Source of the DNA: Aedes albopictus
Lineage: Eukaryota > Arthropoda > Insecta > Diptera > Culicidae
Assembly (NCBI RefSeq): GCF_035046485.1
Contig: NC_085137.1
Location: 19,249,346-19,313,345, forward strand
Length of the DNA stretch: 64,000 nt
Direction: 5' to 3'
This document shows positions 11,703 through 22,690 of the stretch, one piece after another; position 1 is the stretch's first letter, and the number at the start of each line of letters is the position of its first letter. A program made the translations under genes and the position numbers. Under the pieces are notes generated by a model. The model was not told the origin of the DNA. It was given only the letters and a program-made list of their open reading frames with translations, and did not search any database.

Positions 11703-11812
11703 ATAACATAGAAAATAGCCCGTTTTGTTTTACTCCAGACAAGGCTTCATAATTGTGCCACAAGAAACCTTACCCAACTTCATCTTGCTGCAAAAGCTTG
11801 TGAAACGTCAAA

Positions 11813-12370
11813 CGCAATAATGTTTACATTGAACAAGCTGTGTGGTTGCGCCAACAGATTCTTCTTCACAGCTTCTAGCTGAAAGAGTGTTCTTTAAACG
11901 GCTACGAAGCGCTGCTGTTTTGTGTTTTGGCAACATTACAAAACGTATTGTATAAAAGCAGCTGTTGTAGTGGCTGGGACTCTTACTCGATTTGCACATC
12001 TTCCGGCAAATCTTCCGGCATTGAATTAAAGTGCAATAAAAACAACCCAAATAATTTCACAGCACATACATGGATAGCTGTAAAGAATTTGTGTAGTAGC
12101 AATATATCCCGCTTAAAGTTTGTTTTGACAATAATGTTTATATCCGACAAGCCGTGTTGGTAAACCAACAGTTTCTTTATTACAGCTTCTAGCCGTAATG
12201 AAATCGCATAACGGCCTTTAAAGCGCTGCTGGTTTGGGGATTTGTCAGTATAATGAATTGTACTGTATAGTAGCAGCTGCTTTGTTAGTGGGGACTCCTA
12301 TTCGATGTGTTCAAGTTTTCACATCTTCCGGGAAATCTCCCGGAGTTGGAATAGGGTGGAGTAAAGGCAG
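11813..12370 (+). repeat. two diverged copies of a ~240-bp unit, ~313 bp apart
   Basis: The first copy (11813-12040) and second copy (12127-12368) share ATAATGTTTA, ACAGCTTCTAGC, AAGCGCTGCTG, GTATTGTATA/GAATTGTACTGTATA, GTGGCTGGGACTC/GTGGGGACTCC and ACATCTTCCGGCAAAT/ACATCTTCCGGGAAAT in the same order and orientation. They are a tandem segmental duplication or the repeated unit of an unnamed element. Confidence 0.7.
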
Positions 12371-12619
12371 CCCCAGTGACAAGTAATGGATTTCTGAAAA
12401 CCGAGTTTGGTGCTTGTTTTGCAGTCGTGTATTAGCTTATGATTTATATTTGATTAGCTTTCCTTTTATTCAGCGTTGACTGCTTTTACTCGATGGTTAC
12501 ACAACAGAAAGCAAATGACTGAAGCTTATAGCGCTGAAAATGTTAGTTGGGATAGCTGTGAATCCGGCTGGATGCAAGGCGTCTTAGTGAAGGTACCCAA
12601 AAAGGGTGAGCTAACTGTC

Positions 12620-14643
12620 AAAGGCCTTCGACAGAGTATCTCATTCTAAGTTGTTGCAAAAACTGTCAAACAATTTTTAATTTTCCCGGCAAGCAGTTAC
12701 ACTTATTCGATCGTATCTCACAAACAAGCAGTATCAATTGATAATAAATATTCAAATTTCGTTAACATCATTTCAGGGGTTCCACAGGGATCGGTTTTGG
12801 GTCCAATTCTATTTACGCTCTTCATTAATGACCTTCCGACAGTTATAAAGTTTTGCAAAGTGCATCTATTTGCGGATGATGTTCAAATATACTTATGTTC
12901 CCATAGTATGACAATTCCAGAAATGGCTAGGTTGATAAACTTTGATTTAAACAATATTTTCCGGTGGTCCGAGCTCAACCTTTTACCTTTAAACCCTGAA
13001 AAATCACACGTTCTGTTTATTAAAGCCTGTATCCGAAATAATCGGGACACAGAAACACAGCTGTAACTCTTCAATAGATACATTAAAGTTGCTCGAATTT
13101 GGTTAAATAACATCTTAAGATGTGTTCATTTCACCTACAAAATTTCATGTGAATCGGTGCCGTACTTTTTGTTGTCGCAATGAAAGAGTAGAATGTGCGC
13201 CATTGAATTTTGTACAGCCCCTAGTTTTGCATGTCAGCGCTGTAACTTTTGAATTTAGCAAAGAAAATGGCTGAAATTTTGAACACAAACCTCTCAATCT
13301 ATGTTCGTTGCATAGGAAAAATTTCAAAAAAATCGATGCACTAACAACAATTTTATAGTCGAAACACGTATTGGAACTGAACGTGATTTTAGCCCCTCAG
13401 ACAGCAATTAGTCAGCACCCTTTATTGTTTCGATTGTACTATTGAAAGTACTATACTAATAATCATCAAATTTTGCAGACATAATATTCACATAATTCAC
13501 TACCTTCTGTGAAAATTTCATGAAAATTGGCAGAGAAATTCAAAAGTTATGAATAGGCAAACATCGCACAAGAAAAACACGAAAAATTTTCACTAACACT
13601 CACCCCTATCAACACCAGTTGCTTTCAAACCAATTGATAAAAATTGATGAAATTTTGCAAGAAAGTGTCTCTATAAGTATCATAACTGCTAACAAAATTT
13701 CATAATTATCATCACAAAACTTTGAACTGTAGCGTAAAAGAAGCATCTACTATGCGAATGAAAATTGTTCATGATTGTACAAAATGCTAAAAACCACGTC
13801 TGTTTGTTTTTCACCTACAGTTAAAAGTAATGCATCGATTTTTATGAAATTTTGCATAAATAATAAACATACACCAAAGAGTTCTCAATCAATTTTTTGG
13901 CCAATTTTATCGATTCATTACAGAGCTACAGCCGTACTTCTGTGTCCCGATTATTGCGGATACAGGCTTTAATCGGTCTCGCAACGCTACTGTCTCATTA
14001 CCTACAATGATACTCAACAATGCTCCAATCAGATACGTTGATAAAATTTCCAATCTGGGTGTTATATTTCAGAGTAACTTAGAATGGGACAGCCAAATCA
14101 TCTCTCAGTGCAGGAAAGTTTATAACGGACTTCGTCACCTGAAACTTATAGCTAGTATGCTACCAACTACCAACTGCAACAAAAATCAAGTTGTTTAAAA
14201 CTCTTTTGCTTCCTCACCTAACGTATGGAACTGAATTTTTGTTGAATGCCTCGTCGCGTTCACTTGGTAGATTGCGTGTAGCTGTTAACTGTTGCATTAG
14301 ATGGATATTTAATCTAACGTGGTATTCTGGCGTCTCACACCTTCAACCTCAATTGCTTGGATGCTCATTTTCTAATTTTGTTAAATACCGTTGTTATATA
14401 GCGTTGCACAAAATAATAAACACAGCAAAGCCTCTGTATTTGTATCATAAACTTAGACCGTTCCGTAGTTCTCGCGAGAGAAATTTTCAAATATCTCTTA
14501 CAACTACATCACATTATAGCAATACTTTGTTTGTTCGTGGCATTGTTTACTGGAACCAGCTTCCAGCTCAAGTTAAAGCTTCACGATCTTTAAATGAGTT
14601 TCGTAGGGGGTGCATCTTATGGTTGAACACAAGTAATCAATAG
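12620..14643 (+). pseudogene. Jockey/CR1-type RT fragment, interrupted by MITE
   Basis: Coding blocks are AFDRVSHSKLLQKL (with a frame change soon after), GVPQGSVLGPILFTLFINDL, HLFADDVQIY (FADD near 12868), LNPEKSHVLFI, then the MITE, then TVSLPTMILNNAPI, NLGVIFQSNLEWDSQI and the C-terminal YWNQLPAQVKASRSLNEFRR block stopping at 14643. A one-base shift near 14175-14190 separates the last two parts. Precise removal of the MITE at its TTAA site keeps the frame, so the MITE arrived while the RT was still in good condition. Loss of the N-terminus and the shifts make it non-functional. Confidence 0.75.
13024..13968. mobile_element. piggyBac-like MITE, TTAA target
   Basis: TTAA occurs at 13020-13023 and 13969-13972. 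The ends are AGCCTGTATCCGAAATAATC and its inverted form with one difference in the first 30 bases. Similarity between arms continues through CAGCTGTAACTCT / AGAGCTACAGC. A TTAA target and a non-coding 945-bp body with TIRs fit a non-autonomous piggyBac-type (or other TTAA-using) element. No transposase frame is present. Confidence 0.8.
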
Positions 14644-14809
14644 TTTGTTTTTAGTTTATAGTCCATTCCAATATGATAAACAAATTTGAAATCTGATTTA
14701 GAAATAGTTGTAATATATTAAAATGAATTCTGTACTTCTTCTGATTGTAGAATTTAAAAAGGCTAAGCCTTACTCTACATGTATTATATGATATAAATAA
14801 AATAACTGT

Positions 14810-15205
14810 ATGCGATAATTGGCGGGGCATCATGTTACTGTGTATCGTTCTCAAAGTCCTTTGCAAAGTGATCCTTAACCAGATACAGGAGAAGATTGAT
14901 GCAACTCTCCGACTGCAGCAAGCAGGATTCCGTGGCGGACGATCCTATGTGGATCATATTGTCACGCTCCGTATCATCCTGGAGCAAATCAATGAATTCC
15001 AAGAGTCTCTCTACCTGGAGTTCATTGATTACGAAAAAGCTTTCGACCGTCTCAATCACGGAAACATGTGGGAAGTCCTCAGGCGCAAGGGTCGCGCTGA
15101 GAAAATCATCAGCCTCATTGAAGCACAGTACATGGCATTTTCGTGCACAGTACTGCACAACGGTGTTTTGTCCGATGCCATCCGGGTCGTTGCTGGAGTG
15201 GAAAA
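14810..15205 (+). pseudogene. RTE-like RT, palm N-terminal fragment
   Basis: The frame reads NWRGIMLLCIVLKVLCKVIL, QAGFRGGRSYVDHIVTLRI and LEFIDYEKAFDRLNHGNMWEVL. The first Asp of the RT active site is present in FIDYEKAFD. The sequence ends at VAGVEK, where a MITE interrupts the expected RQGC block, and the corresponding CTGTATACT...CCGCTACTATTCCTC follows the MITE near 15800. No stop occurs inside this part. It continues the fragment at 12560-12618 and belongs to the split RTE described at 12540-31612. Confidence 0.75.
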
Positions 15206-15794
15206 ATAAAAAATTGGAGGCATCTCTTCAGATCAAAGCATTTTTGGTCCCATTTCAGGACCCAAATAAGTGGGAAAAATTTGTGCACGATTGATTATGT
15301 CCACGTTTTGCGCATCGCGTTTGAATTTTGTATGGGATTTTACATGGGAAAATACACTTTTTTGCATTTCTCTCATGGCAAGCTCGAATTTATCTAAAAC
15401 CATGTAACCGATTATGTGAAAACATAGCCTAGGGTGTCCTGAAAAACTTTGTCGAAGACCACGAAGTGATCTAATGCTCATAAAAAAAAAAGTTATAGCG
15501 TTGGCATTGCTTGCCGAAACAGCATGATTTTGTTGCTATTGTTATTCCTTTGCATGTAGAAACATAAACACATGCACGCGGTTCGTTGGTTATAACTATT
15601 TTCACAAGCATCGGATCGCTTTGCGGTCTTCGACAAAGTTTTTCAGAACATCCTAGGCTATCATTATACATTATCGGTTGCGAAGTTTCAAACAAACTTT
15701 TTCAACTTATGACAAAAATGCAAATTTTGCACGGATACTCAGGACCCGAAACGGAACCAAAAACACTTGATCTGAGAAAACGGTTCCGGTGACC
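15206..15794. mobile_element. fold-back MITE inside the RTE RT
   Basis: Outer inverted words are CTTCAGATCAAAGCATTTTTGG at 15226 and its counterpart AAAAACACTTGATCTGAG near 15758. Inner arms pair CCTAGGGTGTCCTGAAAAAC with GTTTTTCAGAACATCCTAGG, and TTTGTCGAAGACC with its inverse. The right end GGTTCCGGTGACCC has no good partner on the left, so the left tip is eroded or truncated. RT coding resumes right after it. I could not read a TSD. Confidence 0.65.
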
Positions 15795-15979
15795 CACGCT
15801 GTATACTACACCGCTACTATTCCTCATCATAATTGAATCAAAATCATCAAAATACCGTCAAGGCACCATTCACCGTGGATCTAAGACGATTCGGGGCAAA
15901 TAAGGGCTGTCATTTGACACTAGTCTTATAAACATTGTTGGTGCCGCTTTTAATTGCCTTCATTATAGTGTAACTAGTC

Positions 15980-16930
15980 TCTGTTGCGCCCGCTCAGCCC
16001 ATAAAACCCTTACCCAATTCTCAGGGTCGGCTCATCCACGCCGAGGCAATTTCGAGGAATGAAGAAATGGTAAAAGAAGGAATATTTACTTTTTACGGCG
16101 GTTTATTAAAAAAAGGCCCTATCGTCCCTAACGTCCCTAGCTGATTCCTACCAGTACACTCTACTTACAATTTGTGTGGGTGTCAGTGTTGGGCCCGTCG
16201 CTGGAAGCTAGCTGGTGGAGTCCTGGGGTAGCGGATCGTAGCCACGCGATCTACACGTGGCCCGCTGGGTCACTGGGGTCGTAACGCCGGCTCACTCCTT
16301 TCGGTCCCCACGATGCCGGCTGCCGCACGGTCCTCTATGCTGGATCGCTTCTGTCGGTCCTACTGTCCTCCGGTTCCCGTAAAAGGGGGGAGGGGGGGTC
16401 CGTGTCGTTGGATCGCGCCCACACGATCCTTTCGTAGTCCGCTGTGCTGTCAGGGTTTTGTTTAACTTCAGCCGCCGGTGGTCGGCACTCCGGAAATATC
16501 CACTCACCAAGTCCCGGTGAACTCCTGCTCTTGGTCCGATGGAACCGATCCTTGCTGCAGGGTCTTGCGTGGTGCCGCCGGGCAGAAAAGTGTACCCAAA
16601 AGTGGGAAAATCGGTGGTTCACTACTCCACAAATGTTGCCTGAACTATCGGCTTTGGCACACTCGCTTAAACTCTCTTCTCTTCAAAAATTAACTTTTCG
16701 AGATGTGGTCGCTTTTGAGGCTAAAAACCAAGTGAACGAGCGATGGCTCGTTCGCTTCCCAGGAACCGGTGAAAAGGCTTTTTTTCGTAGACCGTGGTCC
16801 AGCAGGTTGCCCGATAAGCGGTCGCCAGGGCTGCTATCGCAACTGCCAGCCAACCCAAAATTGCTACCAAAACTGCGGGTGTTATTGTGGGTGTTGTGTG
16901 TGGGTAGGCTGTCTACAATTCCTAGGTGTG
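15980..16930 (-). repeat. GC-rich block, possible solo LTR
   Basis: This stretch is much more GC-rich than its surroundings, has no domain-bearing ORF and carries AATAAA on the minus strand near 16108. Minus-strand ends TGTAGACAGCC and GGGCGCAACA have the TG...CA form of an LTR. I did not find a matching target duplication, so this is tentative. Alternatively it is an original part of the enclosing TIR element. Confidence 0.3.
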
Positions 16931-16984
16931 TTATTTAAATTAACCGTTTGCCGCCTTCTGCCTTCTAGCTGGTATTTCGCATGA

Positions 16985-17478
16985 ACTTAATTTATTTGCA
17001 TGATAGTTTTACTTAATTTATTGTATATTTTTAGGGTTTTATTCATATTTGATTTTTAATTATTGTTTGTGATTGTCCCTACTAGCTTTCTAAGTGTTCT
17101 TCTTTCAACATTTCCTCATATTTATTTAATTTTAATGCTGAGAAAGGTTTCGAGCTCTATGATCAGAGTGGACAAACAAAGGGGTTGGTCACAATAGGTT
17201 AAAATTAAAGCAATATCCACAGAAGTAGAAAATTTTTCACAAAATTTGGTGATATAGTACAATTAGTAAAAGGTAGTAGGGTCGCCTTGGTAGGTCACCA
17301 TTCACCGTGGTAGTAGGGACCCATTCACCGTGTATGAGAAATTTTATTCTACTTTTTTTTTAAAATGATCAAAACAACCCAGCCAAGGGAATTTTCTTCG
17401 TTTAAATTCATTTCAAGTAATAACTTGCAAGATTTTATTAGAAAAACGATTGTTCAAATTTTCGATTTTTTCTAGAAA
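16985..17478. other. AT-rich left body of the 13.3-kb element
   Basis: Non-coding, AT-rich, with two CCATTCACCGTG motifs near 17299 and 17325. Confidence 0.5.
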
Positions 17479-19560
17479 TATGGGACAATGGGACGGTAAA
17501 GGCTGGGTATGCTGCGCAATTAAGATCCCATTGTGATCCACTAGCAGCAACCTTAGGGAAGATCGGGTAACCAACCCCGGTGGGAACTTTGGTCGTAGGC
17601 TGACAGGGAAGGGGGGGTTTGCTTCGGCAAACCTGAGCGTCTGTTCTCCAAGAGGAGCGGCTCACAACAGCGTCTGATCCCCATATTAGGGGCGGCTGAT
17701 CTACGTCCGAGTGCCAGGGAAGGACTCTAAGCTCAACTGTGCACTATGGTCCTCCGGAAAGTAGGGGGTTGGTGTCAGGCCCTACGAGCCAGCCGTAAAA
17801 AACCATTGTAACGGAAAATCAGCAACAGAATAATACGAACCGAGACCAACGGCAACGACCCCAGCGAACAAAAAGGACTTGCGATTGGAAACTCGGTACG
17901 TGGAACTGCCGATCTCTCAACTTCATTGGGAGCACCCGCATACTCGCCGATCTACTGAAGGACCGCGGGTTCGGCATCGTAGCGCTGCAGGAGGTGTGTT
18001 GGACAGGATCCATGGTGCGAACGTTTAGAGGTAATCATACCATCTACCAGAGCTGCGGCAACACACGCGAGCTGGGAACAGCTTTCATCGTGATGGGTGA
18101 TATGCAGAGGCGCGTGATCGGTTGGTGGCCGATCGACGAAAGAATGTGCAGGTTGAGAATCAAGGGCCGATTCTTCAACTTCAGCATAATAAACGTGCAC
18201 AGCCCACACTCCGGAAGCACTGATGATGACAAGGACGCATTTTACGCGCAGCTCGAACGCGAGTACGACCGCTGCCCAAGCCACGACGTCAAGATCATCA
18301 TAGGAGATTTGAACGCTCAGGTAGGCCAGGAGGAGAAATTCAAACCGACGATTGGTAAGTTTAGCGCCCACCAGCAAACGAACGAAAACGGCCTACGACT
18401 CATTGATTTCGCCGCCTCCAAAAATATGGCCATACGTAGCACCTTTTTCCAACACAGCCTCCCTTATCGTTACACCTGGAGATCACCACAGCAGACGGAA
18501 TCTCAAATCGACCACGTTCTGATTGACGGACGGCACTTCTCCGACATTATCGACGTCAGGACCTATCGTGGCGCCAACATCGACTCCGACCACTATCTGG
18601 TGATGGTCAAACTGCGCCCAAAACTCTCCGTCATCAACAATGTACGGTACCGGCGACCGCCACGGTACAACCTAGAGCGACTGAAGCAACCGGATGTCGC
18701 CTCAGCATACGCGCAGAATCTCGAAGCCGCGTTGCCAGACGAGGGCGAGCTCGATGAGGCCCCTCTAGAGGACTGCTGGAGTACAGTGAAAGCAGCCATC
18801 AACGACGCAGCCGAGAGCACCATCGGGTACGTGGAACGGAATCGACGGAACGAATGGTTCGACGAAGAGTGCAGAACGGTTTTGGAGGAGAAGAACGCAG
18901 CGAGGGCGGTAATGCTGCAGCAAGGGACTCGACAGAACGTGGAACGTTACAAACAGAAGCGGAAACAGCAGACCCGCCTCTTTCGGGAGAAAAAGCGCCG
19001 CCTGGAAGAAGCGGACTGTGAAGAAATGGAACTGCTGTGCCGTTCCCAAGAAACACGGAAGTTCTATCAGAAGCTCAACGCATCCCGCAACGGCTTCGTG
19101 CCGCGAGCCGAAATATGCAGGGATAAAGACGGAGGCCTCTTGACGGACGGATGTGAGGTGATCGAAAGGTGGAAGCAGCACTTCGATCAGCACCTGAACG
19201 GCGTGGAGAACGTAGGCACGGAAGCCCACGGAAACGGAAGAAACGACGACGCCAGTGCAGCGGAGGACGGAAATGAACCAACTCCCACGCTGAGGGAAGT
19301 TAAGGATGCCATTCACCAGCTCAAAACCAACAAAGCAGCTGGTAAGGATGGTATCGCAGCTGAACTCATCAAGATGGGCCCAGAAAAGTTGGCCACCTGT
19401 CTGCATCGGCTGATAGTCAGGATCTGGGAAACCGAACAGCTACCGGAGGAGTGGAAGGAAGGGGTAATCTGCATTGGCGTAACTAGAGGGGGGGCCAGGG
19501 AGGCCAGGCCCCCCCCAGAATTCGCCAGGCCCCCCCCAGAAAAAATTTAAGGACTTTATA

Positions 19561-20514
19561 CAGGGTGTTAGGTTCCTGAGTGCAAACTTTTTAAAGAGTG
19601 ATAGAGGACCATAAATGGAGAAAAAAATTGTTCTACGCATATGGTCAAATCACAACCGTTAGTAGTTATTGAACTTCCTGGGTTTTTGACTCTTATTGCC
19701 TTAACTGGGAATAACTTGGAAACAGTCAAACTTATCGAAGTTTTTTGACCCTTATTCGAAAGATTAATGAATTTTCTATCAAATGGCATCTTTGAATCGA
19801 TTGGTTTAGTTAAATAACTAAGTTTTCTAGAGCAAAATAGCTAAAAATAGTGTGTTTTCATTGGTTTTTGTCAATTATCTTTGAAACATGCGTATTAAAT
19901 TAAAATTCTTTCTTCGACAAAGTTGTGGCTCCTGTTACACTCTACAATTCATTCTTTGACACCAAACTTCTAGCTCTTATCGTTTTCTTGCAATTTTGAT
20001 TTAAATGTGCGCCACAATGCGCTAAAAAGTGCTTTCCATGACAGTTGCAAATTTATGATCTGAAATGCAATGTTAAAGTCGAAATTGAAACAAAACGATA
20101 AGAGATAGAAGTTTGATGTCAAAGAACGAATTATAGAGTGGAACAGGGGCCACAACTTTACCAAAGAAAGAATTTTAATTTATTACGCATGTTTCAAAGA
20201 TAATTGACAAAAATAAATTAAAACACACTACTTTTGAGCTATTTGTTCTAGAAAACTTAGTTAACTCAACCAATCGATTCAAAGTTGCCATTTGATATAA
20301 AATTCAATAATCTTTCGGATAAGGGTCAAAAAGCTGCGATGAGTTTGACCATTTTCAAGTTATAACCAGTTAAGGCAATAAGAGTCAAAAACAAGGGAAG
20401 TTCAATAACTACGTAACGGTTGAGATTTTACCATATGCGTAGAACAATTTTTTTCTCCATTTATGGTCCTCTATCACCCTTTAAAAAGTTTGCACTCAGG
20501 AACCTAACACCCTG
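19561..20514. mobile_element. fold-back MITE with TA target, CAGGGTG ends
   Basis: TA (or TATA) flanks CAGGGTGTTAGGTTCCTGAG on the left and its exact inverse on the right. Inverted arms of about 420 bases run 19561-19985 and 20092-20514 and pair throughout with moderate divergence. A TA duplication suggests Tc1/mariner-type mobilisation. There is no ORF with a DDE signature. Confidence 0.8.
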
Positions 20515-20599
20515 TATATGGAAATTAGAAAAAAATCTGAAAACAACTGTCGTGGTGACAAACATAGATCTATATTCTCAATTTAGTTGAAAATCGGAG

Positions 20600-20745
20600 T
20601 TTTCGACTAGCGAAGTTGGATTTTTCTCAAAATCCGTGCGTAGTGGTGCGCTGTATAGCAAACAGCTATACAGCGCACCACTTCCGAAGTTAGGTCCGAC
20701 GCACGGATTTGGAGAAAAATCCAACTTCGCTAGTCTAAAATTCCG
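20600..20745. repeat. nested palindrome
   Basis: The outer arms pair GACTAGCGAAGTTGGATTTTT with its inverse near 20715-20740. The inner hairpin is AGTGGTGCGCTGTATAGC, a short loop, and the inverse at 20645-20683. It is probably the core of a small fold-back element. Flanks were not resolved. Confidence 0.7.
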
Positions 20746-21480
20746 GGTTTCAACTACACGTACAGTAATAGAAATTTATTTGGCATAATATGTGTTTACA
20801 TTGACAGTTATTGGAGACAATTCTCAACTTGACACTCTTTACAAGACCATTGTCCAAAATGGTCTATGTAATTAGTTAGTTTTGTTTGGAAATATTATAT
20901 AATCCGAATTTTATAAAAAGCAATACTTTGTACATCTTCTTTTTTAAATCGCTGAGAAATTGAATCTAAATGATAATTTACAGGAATTCCTGGATGGGTA
21001 TCTTTAAGAATCTTTGAATTTTTCTAGTAGCATTACTGCAAAATATGGTTAAGTGCTTCTTTGTGGAAATCAAGTATCATGTGGGGAAAAACTCTGGTTG
21101 AATTTGCAATGGAATTCCAGCAAAAGTTTGTGAATTCCTAGTGAGAATACATGTACGTAGCTGAAGCGTAAACGCGAGTGTATTCATTAAAACCATGCTG
21201 GAGGCGATTTCTAGTCGGTCACTATTAATTTTTTTTTATGTCGTGGGCCAGGGGTATTTTTGCGTCTATCAAACAACGCACAAATTCAAATGGTCATTGA
21301 GGAAGTTTTAATATATTTAAAAGCTGGTGCTGCAAGATGTAATCGTAAGTTTGAAGATATTCATGATTGGACTTGTAAAAGACTTGGTATTCATGAGATA
21401 ATTGTGAAAGGATTCCTGGATGACTTCTTGGAGAATTTCTCGGCTTCTATGTCCCTCTAAAATTATCTAATAGAATTTCA
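20746..21480. other. unassigned spacer in the hAT-like element
   Basis: AT-rich with no recognised domain. A 66-codon frame at 21260-21460 has no motif. Confidence 0.4.
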
Positions 21481-22270
21481 ATACAAATCGCTGGAGGAAT
21501 TGCTCTAGAAATCCTAAAAAAACCCCTGGGTGAATCCCTGAAAAACATTATGAACGGAACACTGTAATTTTTTAACTAACCGCTGAATAAATTTAAAAAA
21601 AAATCCCGAGAGAAATTTCGGAAGAAATCATTACAAGAATTCTCGGAGCAATACCTGCAGGAATCCCTGGAGTAATATGTGAAAGTATACCTAAAGGAAT
21701 CCCTGGATGAATTCCTGGAGTAATCCGAAGAGCAATTATGCTAGGAATTTCAGGAAAAAAAATCTGAAGAATCATCAGAAATCCCTGTGAATCCTTGGAG
21801 GAATTTCTGGATGCATTCCTGGAGGAATCCTTAGAGGAATTCTTCTAGAAATCACAGGAGGAGTTCCTAAATGTATTTCTGGAGGATATCCGGGAGAACC
21901 TTCTGGAAAAATTTCATGCGGAATCTCTGGAAAAGTTCCTGGACTAATGCCTGGAGCATTAGGGGTTTTTTTTTTATTATCGTACAAATTGGTATGAAGT
22001 TTCTGAAGGTTAATGAAATAAGGTAGGGATCATATATATTTGAAAAACTAAATGGAAAAAAATCAGGGTCGCCTAATTTTCCGGAAAACTCCAGTGAAAA
22101 TCAAACATTTTCCACAGACACCACCTACTTTGAAAAATCATAGAACGAAGCATCATAGGCACATTTTTTTTTTGTGAAATCATAAGCAAATTTTCTCAGC
22201 AATTCCAAGATGGATTTCTGGAGGAAATCCTGGAAAATTTTTTGGACATATTCCTGGCGGATTCCCTGGA
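21480..22270 (+). repeat. 12-bp GGAATTCCTGGA array, first part
   Basis: Degenerate units of the type GGAATTCCTGGA follow each other with a 12-base step (4 codons). Each unit has a palindromic GGAATTCC core, and the plus strand is purine-rich. An AT-rich interruption lies at about 21965-22200. Open frames on both strands (IPPG and FLEE type peptides) result from a stop-poor repeat whose period is a multiple of 3. Confidence 0.8.
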
Positions 22271-22332
22271 AAAGTTAATGGATTGATTGATTGATTTGTC
22301 TTTTTTAAAGAGACTTTAAGCCCTTGGCTCCA
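22271..22332 (-). mobile_element. 3' tail of a non-LTR retroposon
   Basis: On the minus strand, CCAAGGGCTTAAAGTCTC is followed by GACAAATCAATCAATCAAT, a UTR end with a short tandem tail as seen at 3' ends of RTE/CR1-type retroposons. Only about 60 bases remain. Confidence 0.4.
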
Positions 22333-22690
22333 AAGTTAAGGCGAAACTGGAAGCATTTTCTCATTTTTTTTTGGTTTTTGATTTTTCATTAAAAACAAAG
22401 CAATTTTTTCAAAATCGGTTTTCGTGCACATGTAGAGTATGGATCAAGGTATCTTCTATTTTTTTTTTGTGGTGGAAAATGTTTTGCATTTTTGCAGAAA
22501 CCATTTTTTGTGAAATTTCGTTCAAAAATGGTTTCTGCAAAAACGAAAAATATGTTCAACCACAAAAAAATTCAGGGGATACCTTGATCCATACTCTACA
22601 TGTGTACGAAAACCGATTTTGAAAATATTGCTTCGTTATTTAATGAAAAATCGAGAATTAAAAAGTGAGGAAATGCTTCCAATTTCTCCA
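22333..22690. mobile_element. palindromic MITE, CTTAAGGCGAAACT ends
   Basis: The left end TTAAGGCGAAACTGGAAGC and the right part GAGGAAATGCTTCCAATTTC are inverted partners. Internal arms share GATACCTTGATCCATACTC, TTTGTGGTGGAA / TTCAACCACAAA and GGTTTCTGCAAAAA. A half copy at 6715-6935 keeps the missing right tip, AGTTTCGCCTTAAG. It is non-coding. Confidence 0.75.

Larger units (their letters stand above)
12619..14802 (+). mobile_element. Jockey/CR1-group retroposon inserted in the RTE, TSD TAACTGT
   Basis: The 7-bp duplication TAACTGT lies at 12612-12618 and 14803-14809. Deleting the insert and one copy restores the coding order GELTVCDNW of the host RTE. The copy is 5'-truncated at the RT block AFDRVSH and ends after an AT-rich 3' UTR with ATAAATAAAA. 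It carries a TTAA-flanked MITE inside. Confidence 0.8.

Noticed and set aside
18765..19406. 213-codon minus-strand frame opposite the RTE ORF
   Set aside because: It is antisense to a well-supported endonuclease/RT frame and has no domain of its own.
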